A stretch of DNA of 8,091 nucleotides, from positions 1-8,091 of the forward strand of contig JALWQZ010000041.1 in assembly GCA_027077895.1 (NCBI GenBank), read 5' to 3'. Of the stretch, positions 1 through 5,772 are shown piece after piece (position 1 is the first letter of the stretch; each line of letters begins with the position of its first letter). Both the position numbers and the translations under genes were made by a program. The notes under the pieces are model-generated. The model made no database searches and was not told the origin of the DNA. It saw only the letters and a program-made list of their open reading frames with translations. The stretch is from Microcaldota archaeon. GTDB taxonomy: Archaea > B1Sed10-29 > WALL01 > WAMD01.

Positions 1-953
1 ATTTTATTCCTAGTCTGTTGCTTGGTTTACCTGATGAATCCAGTTCTGTTGCTAGCCTCCCAGGTCATAGATTGGTTATGAGAGGAAGAGGCCATGAGGC
101 ATTTTTGCTGTCTGTTATTGGCGGGACATCCTCTGTTATTGCTCTGGTGCCCCTCCTTATCATTGCAACCTTTGCAAGTATTAGTAGGCAATTAGTGCTT
201 GCACTTCTTGTAGGTGCTGTCCTCCTTATGATATTTCACCAGAGGAATGTCTTACTGGCGGTTATTGTGTTTATTTTGTCTGCATCTGTCAGTTTGCTTG
301 TTTCGCCATTCTCACCAGAGGTTCTCCCAGTTTATTTCTCAGGTTTGTTTGGCATTCCTATTGTGGTAGACTCATTACTGATGAGATCTAAGATTCCAAA
401 GCAGAAGAGGGCAATCCGCATTCATTTTGATAAGTTAACGATTTTGTTGTCTAGTCTAGGTGGGCTCTTCGCTGGATTGATGCCCGGGATCACTTCATCT
501 GTCTCTGCTGTATCTATAAATTCTTTTTTCAATATGTCTGATGAAGACAAGGTTATGCTGGTGGGCGGCATAAATACTGCGTATGTTATTACGTCTATCC
601 TTGCTATTTGGGTTATAGGCAGGCCTAGAAGTGGCGTTGCTATTGCTGTTAAGTCCCTAGGTATTGGATTAATTCCGTACCTGTTCATGGGAGTTTCTTT
701 TTCCGCATTGCTCGCATTGTATATTGGGCCTTTGCTGTTTGATCTTCTTTCTAGAACTAGTCTGAGGACCTTGAACGTTCTAGGCATCTCTTCTCTGTTT
801 TTTATCTCTCTAATCCTATACCCTGCTGCAATTCCGGTCTTAATACTGTCTGGAGCGTTAGGTCTTATCTGTGTGGAACTCGGCGTCAACAGAAGTCTAG
901 GGCTAGGGTTTATTATACTCCCAATAGTAATAAACTATGCATGTGGTATATAA
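1..953 (+). CDS. TctA-like (DUF112/COG1784-type) integral membrane protein, 5' truncated
   Basis: The reading frame is already open at the left edge (first full codon at 3), so the N-terminus lies outside the window; the TTG at 18 is probably not the real start. About 316 residues are visible, with roughly nine hydrophobic membrane-spanning stretches. Counting the TTG at 18 as residue 1, these fall near 29-52, 58-73, 78-96, 102-121, 140-160, 178-200, 213-238, 252-289 and 295-309. Two Pro-Gly motifs stand out: LPGHRLV at 14-20 and GLMPGITS at 153-160, the kind of repeated PG motif typical of the TctA permease family. The archaeal branch usually stands alone, without the TctB and TctC partners of the tripartite tricarboxylate transporter, and its substrate is not known. 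None of these partners is visible here. The 3' end overlaps the next gene by 13 nt, suggesting co-transcription. The family call rests on motif memory and topology; transport function is inferred. Confidence 0.7.
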   Translation, partial: FIPSLLLGLPDESSSVASLPGHRLVMRGRGHEAFLLSVIGGTSSVIALVPLLIIATFASISRQLVLALLVGAVLLMIFHQRNVLLAVIVFILSASVSLLVSPFSPEVLPVYFSGLFGIPIVVDSLLMRSKIPKQKRAIRIHFDKLTILLSSLGGLFAGLMPGITSSVSAVSINSFFNMSDEDKVMLVGGINTAYVITSILAIWVIGRPRSGVAIAVKSLGIGLIPYLFMGVSFSALLALYIGPLLFDLLSRTSLRTLNVLGISSLFFISLILYPAAIPVLILSGALGLICVELGVNRSLGLGFIILPIVINYACGI

Positions 954-1300
954 AGAAGGAGACACTTGATTTTATCTTAGGTGCAGCCCAGAATAATTAC
1001 CCATACGAATTTGCTGGCATGCTTAGGGCAGATAAGGACACAATCACAGAGGTTTTGCTGATACCAGGAACTAGGTGGCATGAAACATCTGCAACATTCT
1101 TAATGAACATGATACCAACTGACCTTTCAATAGTTGGTTCTGTCCATTCACACCCGGGTCCAGCCATTCCTAGTCAGGCCGATCTAGAATTTTTCTCTAA
1201 GTTTGGCAAGATCCATTTGATTGCCGGTTACCCGTATGATTTTCAGAATCTTAGGGCATTCCTCCCAGATGGCACCCCAACCAGAGTAATCATTAAATAA
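941..1300 (+). CDS. JAMM/MPN+ domain metalloprotease (Prok-JAB type)
   Basis: This 119-residue protein is a single JAMM (JAB1/MPN/Mov34) zinc-metalloprotease domain. The complete metal and catalytic set is visible: Glu23 in YPYEFAGML, His69 and His71 in HSHPG, Ser78 and Asp81 in PSQAD. It has no signal peptide or membrane segment, so it should act in the cytoplasm. Known archaeal JAMM proteins of this size cleave isopeptide bonds or linear fusions of ubiquitin-like SAMP proteins; others serve in cysteine or sulfur-carrier pathways. No ubiquitin-like protein is encoded beside it, so the substrate is open. The ATG at 941 fits the family N-terminus and no in-frame start lies just upstream. There is no clear Shine-Dalgarno sequence, so translation may be coupled to the overlapping TctA-like gene. 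The fold and protease class are well supported; the specific role is not. Confidence 0.88.
   Translation: MWYIKKETLDFILGAAQNNYPYEFAGMLRADKDTITEVLLIPGTRWHETSATFLMNMIPTDLSIVGSVHSHPGPAIPSQADLEFFSKFGKIHLIAGYPYDFQNLRAFLPDGTPTRVIIK
1293..1300 (+). promoter_or_regulatory. Putative TATA box for the pilin-like operon
   Basis: TTAAATAA, which includes the stop codon of the JAMM gene, is centred about 26 bp upstream of the ATG at 1322. That ATG has no Shine-Dalgarno sequence in front of it. The spacing is what is expected when transcription begins at the start codon, giving a leaderless mRNA. AT-rich octamers are common, so this is a prediction. Confidence 0.4.
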
Positions 1301-1321
1301 TCTTTCTAAGTTATTTTCCTG

Positions 1322-1789
1322 ATGAAAGGAACGCTCTCACTAGACTTTATAGTTGCGATGATAGTAGTGCTTCTTTTGGCATCTACAGTTATAACTTTCG
1401 CCTATTTTCAGCAGGAAAATATAATTAATACAGAGTTCAAAGTAGATGCAGAAATGCTTGCGACAGACGCTGGTTCAGCCATAAACAGAGTAGTTGCTTA
1501 TACTGGACCCAATGATAATGTTACCCTCACACTCACACCTCACGATATCACTAGCGCTCGTGGCTTTTTTGGTATTCTAATCACCGACGCGAGTTGTAGT
1601 TATAGTGTTTCCCCATATTGGTTTAATGTTACCGTTACGTACACAACCATAGGGACAAACAGAAATGAGGTTATTAAGGGGTCATACCCATTATTTTTAC
1701 ATACTGTCCTATCTTCTGGTGGGACTAGTGGGTCATGCGGGTCTTCTTTTACTCTAAAAAAGACAAAGGAGGGGTGGTCAATTGGATAG
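1322..1789 (+). CDS. Pilin-like secreted protein with class III-like signal peptide (pilin-like 1)
   Basis: This 155-residue protein starts MKGTLSLDF followed by a hydrophobic helix to about residue 28, then a polar ectodomain. The KG/TLSLDF pattern resembles the archaeal class III signal peptide, which is cut after Gly by a prepilin peptidase of the FlaK/EppA/PibD type; Asp8 would be residue +5 of the mature protein, and the usual Gln at +1 is replaced by Thr. The ectodomain has two N-glycosylation sequons (Asn66, Asn102) and two cysteines (92 and 139), consistent with an exported glycoprotein, possibly with a disulfide. It is the first of four adjacent pilin-like genes and its stop overlaps the next start by 8 nt. 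No name can be given: pilin, pseudopilin or surface adhesin are all possible. The short gap from the JAMM gene holds a likely leaderless promoter. Confidence 0.72.
   Translation: MKGTLSLDFIVAMIVVLLLASTVITFAYFQQENIINTEFKVDAEMLATDAGSAINRVVAYTGPNDNVTLTLTPHDITSARGFFGILITDASCSYSVSPYWFNVTVTYTTIGTNRNEVIKGSYPLFLHTVLSSGGTSGSCGSSFTLKKTKEGWSIG
1768..1774 (+). promoter_or_regulatory. Shine-Dalgarno site supporting the TTG start at 1782
   Basis: GGAGGGG lies 7 nt upstream of the TTG at 1782, inside the end of the preceding gene. It is a strong ribosome-binding site and decides in favour of the unusual TTG codon, which is followed at once by the DRGQIF signal-peptide sequence. Confidence 0.75.
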
Positions 1790-2093
1790 AGGACAAATCT
1801 TTACACTTGACTTGTTTGTCTCTCTTATTGTGGTGGTTGCGGTTATAAGTATGTCTACTGTTATAATTGATAAATCCCTTAATCAAGCACTAAATATTGC
1901 AGAACATACGAAACTCCAAAACTTAGCAATGGATTTAGCAGCGTATGAATACTATAACGGTGTTTTGCCGAATGGCTTAATTAAAGGACCTTTTGTTTTT
2001 GGCAATACAAGTATCCCATCGAACAAGGTAGACTGTGCAGTTTCTATTAGAGGAACATCCCAGAATGAGGTGAAAGTGTATGTCTGCCAGTAA
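1782..2093 (+). CDS. Small pilin-like secreted protein (pilin-like 2)
   Basis: This 103-residue protein begins DRGQIFTLDLF and has a hydrophobic helix from about residue 11 to 29. The motif [KR]-G-x-x-F-[ST]-[LI]-[DE] is shared with the next gene product and is a familiar start of archaeal pilin-like proteins. If cleavage follows Gly4, the acidic residue is at +6 rather than the classical +5. The ectodomain is only about 70 residues, with one sequon (Asn75) and two cysteines (85 and 102), the second at the penultimate residue, which could close a C-terminal loop. A DL...NG-x-LP-x-G segment at 51-65 recurs in the next protein, suggesting that the two are paralogues. The start is TTG, backed by a strong ribosome-binding site; an 8-nt overlap upstream and 14-nt overlap downstream imply tight translational coupling. 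Its exact role is unknown. Confidence 0.72.
   Translation: MDRGQIFTLDLFVSLIVVVAVISMSTVIIDKSLNQALNIAEHTKLQNLAMDLAAYEYYNGVLPNGLIKGPFVFGNTSIPSNKVDCAVSIRGTSQNEVKVYVCQ
2067..2073 (+). promoter_or_regulatory. Shine-Dalgarno site for the start at 2080
   Basis: GAGGTGA sits 7 nt upstream of the ATG at 2080, within the coding end of the previous gene. It fixes the start of the third pilin-like gene and confirms a 14-nt overlap between the two reading frames. Confidence 0.75.
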
Positions 2094-2361
2094 AGGGATT
2101 GTTTTTAGTATAGAAGCTGCCTTGGCGGTTATTATACTACTTAGTGTTTTTGTTGTTTTATACACTATCCCCTCTCATATGCATCCTCCTGATATGAGAA
2201 TGCAACAGGCCATGATTGTTGCCCATGATTTGATAGTTAATGATAGTGGCACGTTGCCTGAAGGTTATGCAACCGGGTATTCATGTATTAACAGCAATGA
2301 AGTCACGAGATTAACAATCAGTCAGTATAATAATTGGCATGCGGAGGTTTGTATGCCATGA
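2080..2361 (+). CDS. Small pilin-like secreted protein (pilin-like 3)
   Basis: This 93-residue protein begins MSASKGIVFSIEAAL with a hydrophobic helix from about residue 12 to 30. Lys5-Gly6 followed by IVFSIE gives the same KGxxF[ST][LI][DE] pattern as pilin-like 2, with Glu12 at +6 if cleavage follows Gly6. The ectodomain is only about 60 residues. It carries a DL...SG-x-LP-x-G segment (50-62) matching pilin-like 2, a sequon at Asn54, and cysteines at 69 and 91, the latter two residues before the C-terminus. This supports a paralogous pair with a possible C-terminal disulfide loop. It has a good ribosome-binding site, and its TGA stop overlaps the ATG of the next gene as ATGA. Likely a structural or minor subunit of a filament; the filament type cannot be told from the sequence. 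Confidence 0.72.
   Translation: MSASKGIVFSIEAALAVIILLSVFVVLYTIPSHMHPPDMRMQQAMIVAHDLIVNDSGTLPEGYATGYSCINSNEVTRLTISQYNNWHAEVCMP
2343..2348 (+). promoter_or_regulatory. Shine-Dalgarno site selecting the ATG at 2358
   Basis: GGAGGT ends 9 nt before the ATG at 2358. A longer open frame begins with TTG at 2334, but that codon lies upstream of this site. The ATG at 2358 is also followed by the MRGF signal-peptide start, so it is the better start. Confidence 0.75.
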
Positions 2362-2978
2362 GAGGATTTGTGAATTCATGGGCGATTGCAATTATTGCAC
2401 TATCTTTTGTAGTTTTATTTTCTACTCTTTATACTCTAAATTTTGATTTTTCGGCAGTTGATGCAGGGTATGCAGCAGAACTTGCTAGGTGGATAGGAGA
2501 CTTTGATGAGGTAAGTGCGCAAGCAGGCGATTGTGCGAAGAATACTCTCTCTACTCAATTAGAGGGAGCGGCGAGGGTTACTCTGTCTGATAGGGGTAGA
2601 GACAGATCTGTTAATTACCATAGCAATCTAATTGACTTTGAGGTAACCCTTGAAAGGAATTACAGACCTTTTTTGAATTTTAAGTTTCCTAGTGATTCTA
2701 ACCCAAATATAGACTGTGTCCATCACACGGTCGTGACATTCTCTTGGTATCGGTGTGACCCTGATAGCGACACAGTGATAACCAGTTTATATCAGGGAGG
2801 CACCTTCTTGGGGAATACTACAGGGACAACTTTAGATGTTGGTTGTGCAGAGTTGCAGAATGGAAGCACAATCTTTACTATAATCGGAAGCGATGGTACT
2901 ATATCCTACTCTGATTCTGTTGGGTCCTATGTATATAAGCCTAAGCCAGATACAAATGATACAAATAAATCTGACTAG
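2358..2978 (+). CDS. Large pilin-like protein with C-terminal Ig-like domain (pilin-like 4)
   Basis: This 206-residue protein begins MRGFVNSW, with a hydrophobic helix from about residue 8 to 27. Unlike its three neighbours it has no Asp or Glu at +5 or +6 after the Arg-Gly. The ectodomain is much larger. Residues about 122-192 read like an Ig/fibronectin-type or PKD-like beta domain: TFSWYRCDPDSD, a GNTTGTT stretch, then an NGSTIFTIIGSDGT segment. The C-terminal tail (about 194-206) is a polar K/P/D/T/N run. There are four cysteines (59, 120, 133, 163) and four sequons (Asn153, 168, 200, 203). The start overlaps the previous stop as ATGA. Its position last in the cluster, larger size and missing acidic residue recall GspK-like tip pseudopilins, though that is an analogy only. 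Its stop overlaps the stop of the convergent amidotransferase gene. Confidence 0.7.
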   Translation: MRGFVNSWAIAIIALSFVVLFSTLYTLNFDFSAVDAGYAAELARWIGDFDEVSAQAGDCAKNTLSTQLEGAARVTLSDRGRDRSVNYHSNLIDFEVTLERNYRPFLNFKFPSDSNPNIDCVHHTVVTFSWYRCDPDSDTVITSLYQGGTFLGNTTGTTLDVGCAELQNGSTIFTIIGSDGTISYSDSVGSYVYKPKPDTNDTNKSD

Positions 2979-4351
2979 CTATTTCTAGAAATCCATTCCA
3001 GGTAATTTTGTGGTTTCATGCCCTTCCTCTTTGCCAGTTTTCTTATTGCCTTATCTACCCCAGAGCCGTACTGTGCAGCTTTTTTCGGCCTGTTCACTAT
3101 GAATGTTGGTACATCTTCTTCCTTTGCTATCTGTCTCAGAACCTGTTTTTTCATCTCGCCCAATTTTAAACTCGGGTGGATGCTCATCGCTTCCTTGACT
3201 ACATCTATATCTAGGAATGGTAGCCTCAATTCAACGGAGTTTGCCATTGTGGCTAGGTCATCTCTGTACAAGTCCCTGTCCCACATTGATTCTAGCCCTT
3301 CCCACATTGCCGTGTGCAGGCCTGCCCATCCTCCCTGCCTGTACGCTTCAACATGTCTCTCATACCCAGCAAATAACTCCTCGGTTCCTAGGCCAGAAAA
3401 TATGACATCAATTCCTTCTTTCTTTGCTCTCCTAGCGGACACGTAAAATGGGAACGCAACACCTATCTTCATGACATTCGTTGTTTCTAACTGTTTTACG
3501 AGTGTTGGCAGTAGGTCTTCTACACCTTTCATATCTATTTCTTCTATTTCTAGGTCTATCCCCATCTCTTCACTTGCTTTTTTTGCAAATTGCATATCTT
3601 GAGAATCAGAGAATCCAGCGGTGAATGCAGTCACCTTTACATGCTTTTTTATTAAGACGTAGAGCAACGTTGAGTCTACGCCGCCCGAGAATAGAAGGCC
3701 GACCCTCTTCAATCCCCTAGTCCTTTTCTCAACTGCCTTTTCAATCTTCCTTTTCAAATTCTTGTGCGTTTTCTTCGTTGGCTCCGGTTTTTCAAGCCTG
3801 ACGCGATTTCTCTCCTTTATCCCGGATTTATTTATCACTAGCCTCTCACCAGGCAAGACAGGCCACGTGTCAGATCCAAGTGCCTTCGCTTCGCTTGCAA
3901 ACTTTGGCCTCCCGTTTATAGACATCCACAACGGTTTCACACCTAGTAGGTCCCTTCCTAGCCATATCTCATCCGAGTCTATGTCTGGGACAAAGGCAAA
4001 TGCGTAAACACCATCAATGTTATTCAAACCATCGAATCCCTTCTTTTTCAAAACCTTAAACAGTGCCTGTGCATCTGTTCTTGCTTTTAGGTCTTTGTAA
4101 TTGTATATCTCTCCGTTGAAGACCAATGCTGATTCTCCGTCTGTTATTGGCTCTGGGTTATTCCCTACAATGGGTAGTAGGTTGTGGCCTATGACCCCTC
4201 TTTGTCTACACTCTAGTTTTGAGTAGTCTGTCTCTGTTATAACCTCGCCATCCTCGTTTAGTATCCCCCAGCCATTTGGCCCTCTATGTTTTAATTTTTC
4301 CACTAGTCTTCCAATTGACCCTCCACTGACAATACCAGATATACCACACAT
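2975..4351 (-). CDS. asnB: AsnB-like glutamine amidotransferase (annotated as asparagine synthase), ASNSD1-like motifs
   Basis: This 458-residue protein has the two AsnB domains. The N-terminal class II glutaminase (about 2-170) shows Cys2 as nucleophile after Met removal, HRGP at 22-25, NGEIYN at 79-84 and Asp93. The C-terminal ATP-pyrophosphatase domain (about 195-440) has the PP-loop SGGVDS at 222-227 and RPKK with Lys423. Canonical AsnB makes asparagine from aspartate, glutamine and ATP. Two active-site positions differ from E. coli AsnB by my alignment: Arg49 corresponds to Leu58, and the GEGSDE loop reads GLGTEE (320-325), replacing Glu348 by Leu321 and Asp351 by Glu324. The AGYERH and QYGSG motifs recall eukaryotic ASNSD1. 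Substrate is therefore uncertain. It is about 100 residues shorter than E. coli AsnB, begins 3 nt after the PRC-barrel stop, and is probably co-transcribed with it. Confidence 0.85.
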   Translation of the reverse strand: MCGISGIVSGGSIGRLVEKLKHRGPNGWGILNEDGEVITETDYSKLECRQRGVIGHNLLPIVGNNPEPITDGESALVFNGEIYNYKDLKARTDAQALFKVLKKKGFDGLNNIDGVYAFAFVPDIDSDEIWLGRDLLGVKPLWMSINGRPKFASEAKALGSDTWPVLPGERLVINKSGIKERNRVRLEKPEPTKKTHKNLKRKIEKAVEKRTRGLKRVGLLFSGGVDSTLLYVLIKKHVKVTAFTAGFSDSQDMQFAKKASEEMGIDLEIEEIDMKGVEDLLPTLVKQLETTNVMKIGVAFPFYVSARRAKKEGIDVIFSGLGTEELFAGYERHVEAYRQGGWAGLHTAMWEGLESMWDRDLYRDDLATMANSVELRLPFLDIDVVKEAMSIHPSLKLGEMKKQVLRQIAKEEDVPTFIVNRPKKAAQYGSGVDKAIRKLAKRKGMKPQNYLEWISRNS

Positions 4352-4354
4352 GCC

Positions 4355-4591
4355 TTACGCCTTCTTGAGTTCATCTAATGTGGCGTCCACGTATACAACG
4401 TCACCTATGCTAGTTACCAGTTTGAACGGCACCTTAATTTGCAGGTTAACAACCTTGCCAAGAATTCCAGCGGGAATCACAATTATGAATTTGATCTTCC
4501 CCTTTGAATCAAAATCAACATCCTTAACCAAACCGACCCGCTCCCCATTTTTGTCAATAACCTCTAGTCCTTCAAACTTTGAGAATAACAT
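4355..4591 (-). CDS. Stand-alone PRC-barrel domain protein
   Basis: This 78-residue protein is a single PRC-barrel domain: a short strand-rich sequence with V-I-D-K-N-G-E-R-V-G (11-20), a D-x-D-x-x-G turn, a hydrophobic strand at 33-40, and a closing SIGDVVYVDAT segment (61-71). The domain is named from the photosynthetic reaction-centre H subunit and also occurs in the rRNA maturation factor RimM. In haloarchaea small PRC-barrel proteins (CdpB1 and CdpB2) work with SepF in cell division. Which role applies here cannot be told. It has no signal peptide and should be cytoplasmic. The start has no ribosome-binding site but lies 26 bp from a good TATA-like box, so the transcript is likely leaderless. 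The stop is 3 nt before the amidotransferase start. Confidence 0.82.
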   Translation of the reverse strand: MLFSKFEGLEVIDKNGERVGLVKDVDFDSKGKIKFIIVIPAGILGKVVNLQIKVPFKLVTSIGDVVYVDATLDELKKA

Positions 4592-4612
4592 ATTATGTTT
4601 ATGTTTCTGCGC

Positions 4613-4621
4613 CTATAAAAA
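4613..4621 (-). promoter_or_regulatory. Putative TATA box for the PRC-barrel/amidotransferase pair
   Basis: On the minus strand this reads TTTTTATAG, centred about 26 bp before the ATG at 4591, immediately after the stop codon of the methylase-like gene. The spacing predicts transcription starting at the ATG. No Shine-Dalgarno sequence lies between, which agrees with a leaderless mRNA and a transcription unit separate from ABCE1. Confidence 0.5.
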
Positions 4622-4622
4622 T

Positions 4623-5762
4623 TTAGACCTTTTTTAGCACAACTACACTCTCTCTAGACAGGCCCACCTTCTCTGTCCTGTTTCTTGTGCACCATCTCTG
4701 ATTTGCAACCCAAATATCAACTAGGTCAAACCCCATATCCTTGCCCATATCTGCGATTATTGTGTCTGTCTCAACAACCTTGTTCGGTAGGCATCCGTTT
4801 CCAACAACAATTATTACAGGCACACCGGGTTTTGTAACTCGCTCCATTTCCTCTAAGACCTGTTGCAAGTCCTTTAGATACTTAAATGCGATTTCTGGAT
4901 CACTTGGGTTTAGATACTTCTCAAGCGATTCAATGTCCTTATGCGAAATTTTGACGTTTTTTCCTAGTGCTGAGTCTATCATGTTAGGTGTTCTAATGTA
5001 GTTGAAGAACAGTTCCATCTCTATTGAATAAACACGTGTATACTCAATTTTATTTAGATACGGAGGGGATGTGATGACCATGTCCACAGATCCATCATCT
5101 AATAGAATATTCCTAGCGTCCCCAAGTTCAGGGTATGCACTAACGTTTTTGAATTTGATTTTCTCCACATCCCGAGAGAACTGTTTTAATGTTCTTTTCA
5201 ACATCTCTCTTATTGGCGGCACAGGTCTTTTTCTAAACTTTATGACGGCACCATCCTTGAATGCGTAACTGGCCTTGTTTGACGCGTTTATGAGTGCCAA
5301 TAGGAAAAGGTCTCGGTACAATTCATTAGGTATGCCATTGATTGTTTCCCTGAGAAATACTATTTCGTCTAATATTGGCTTTTTAAATGCCCTCTTTACC
5401 AAACTGGAGGACTCATAATCTATCCTTTCAAATTTTTGGCTAAACAACCATTTTGTCCATTTCTTTATCTCATCTGTGTTATAGTCTCTAGTCTTCACCC
5501 TAGATGCGAAAACAGGTAGAGGAGATATGTCAAATCCAAAACTTGTGACGCCGAATTCCCTACTTGCTACAAGGGTTGTCCCCACACCCATGAAAGGGTC
5601 TAGAACGCTAAAATCCGGGTCTGGCTTTGCATTGAATTCCCTGAACATTTTCATTACAAAATCTCTTGAGAATCCTTCTTTGTAATAGAACCACGAGTAC
5701 ACAGGTAAATTCTTGTTCGGCACAAATGTAACCAGTGGTCCTAGTTCTGGTCTGTTTATCAT
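4623..5762 (-). CDS. TSPPY-type DNA methylase-like protein (N4-cytosine/N6-adenine class)
   Basis: This 379-residue protein is a SAM-dependent amino-methyltransferase. Motif I is DPFMGVGT at 55-62, a motif II-like acidic residue is Asp78 in FGFDISP, and motif IV is TSPPYLN at 231-237; the Ser-Pro-Pro-Tyr tetrad is usual in enzymes that methylate the exocyclic amine of cytosine or adenine in DNA. Motif I precedes motif IV by about 170 residues, the opposite order from many TSPPY enzymes. The lysine- and arginine-rich segment between them (about 96-210) could be the target-recognition region. The C-terminus (about 310-378) completes the Rossmann fold, including VVGNG and RESVVVLKK. No restriction enzyme lies nearby, so it would be a solitary methylase. 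It follows ABCE1 by 8 nt in a shared unit. An RNA target cannot be excluded; target sequence and base are not readable from the sequence. Confidence 0.8.
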   Translation of the reverse strand: MINRPELGPLVTFVPNKNLPVYSWFYYKEGFSRDFVMKMFREFNAKPDPDFSVLDPFMGVGTTLVASREFGVTSFGFDISPLPVFASRVKTRDYNTDEIKKWTKWLFSQKFERIDYESSSLVKRAFKKPILDEIVFLRETINGIPNELYRDLFLLALINASNKASYAFKDGAVIKFRKRPVPPIREMLKRTLKQFSRDVEKIKFKNVSAYPELGDARNILLDDGSVDMVITSPPYLNKIEYTRVYSIEMELFFNYIRTPNMIDSALGKNVKISHKDIESLEKYLNPSDPEIAFKYLKDLQQVLEEMERVTKPGVPVIIVVGNGCLPNKVVETDTIIADMGKDMGFDLVDIWVANQRWCTRNRTEKVGLSRESVVVLKKV

Positions 5763-5767
5763 TTCAG

Positions 5768-5772
5768 CACCT
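5768..5772 (-). promoter_or_regulatory. Shine-Dalgarno site of the methylase gene, overlapping the ABCE1 stop
   Basis: On the minus strand AGGTG shares bases with the TAG stop of ABCE1 (5773-5771) and lies 5 nt upstream of the ATG at 5762. This supports the start and suggests that ribosomes ending ABCE1 translation can reinitiate on the methylase gene. Confidence 0.65.

Noticed and set aside
422..889. 155-codon open frame on the minus strand
   Set aside because: It lies antisense to the TctA-like gene, has no recognisable domain, and the plus-strand product has clear membrane segments and family motifs.
1301..1321. T-rich stretch after the JAMM stop as a terminator
   Set aside because: The T runs are short and interrupted and no stem precedes them; it may contribute to termination but cannot be supported as a feature.
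1977..2165. Minus-strand open frame of 62 codons across the pilin-like 2/3 junction
   Set aside because: It is antisense to two genes supported by ribosome-binding sites and leader motifs and has no features of its own.
2334..2357. TTG start extending the last pilin-like protein by eight residues
   Set aside because: The ribosome-binding site at 2343-2348 lies downstream of it, and the ATG at 2358 gives a normal MRG leader and an ATGA overlap.
3018..4007. Plus-strand open frames opposite the amidotransferase gene
   Set aside because: They are antisense to a protein with all its domain motifs; their own products are low-complexity and unlike any family.
4350..5268. Plus-strand open frames opposite the PRC-barrel and methylase genes
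   Set aside because: The minus-strand products are recognisable proteins with ribosome-binding site or promoter support; these are frame shadows.
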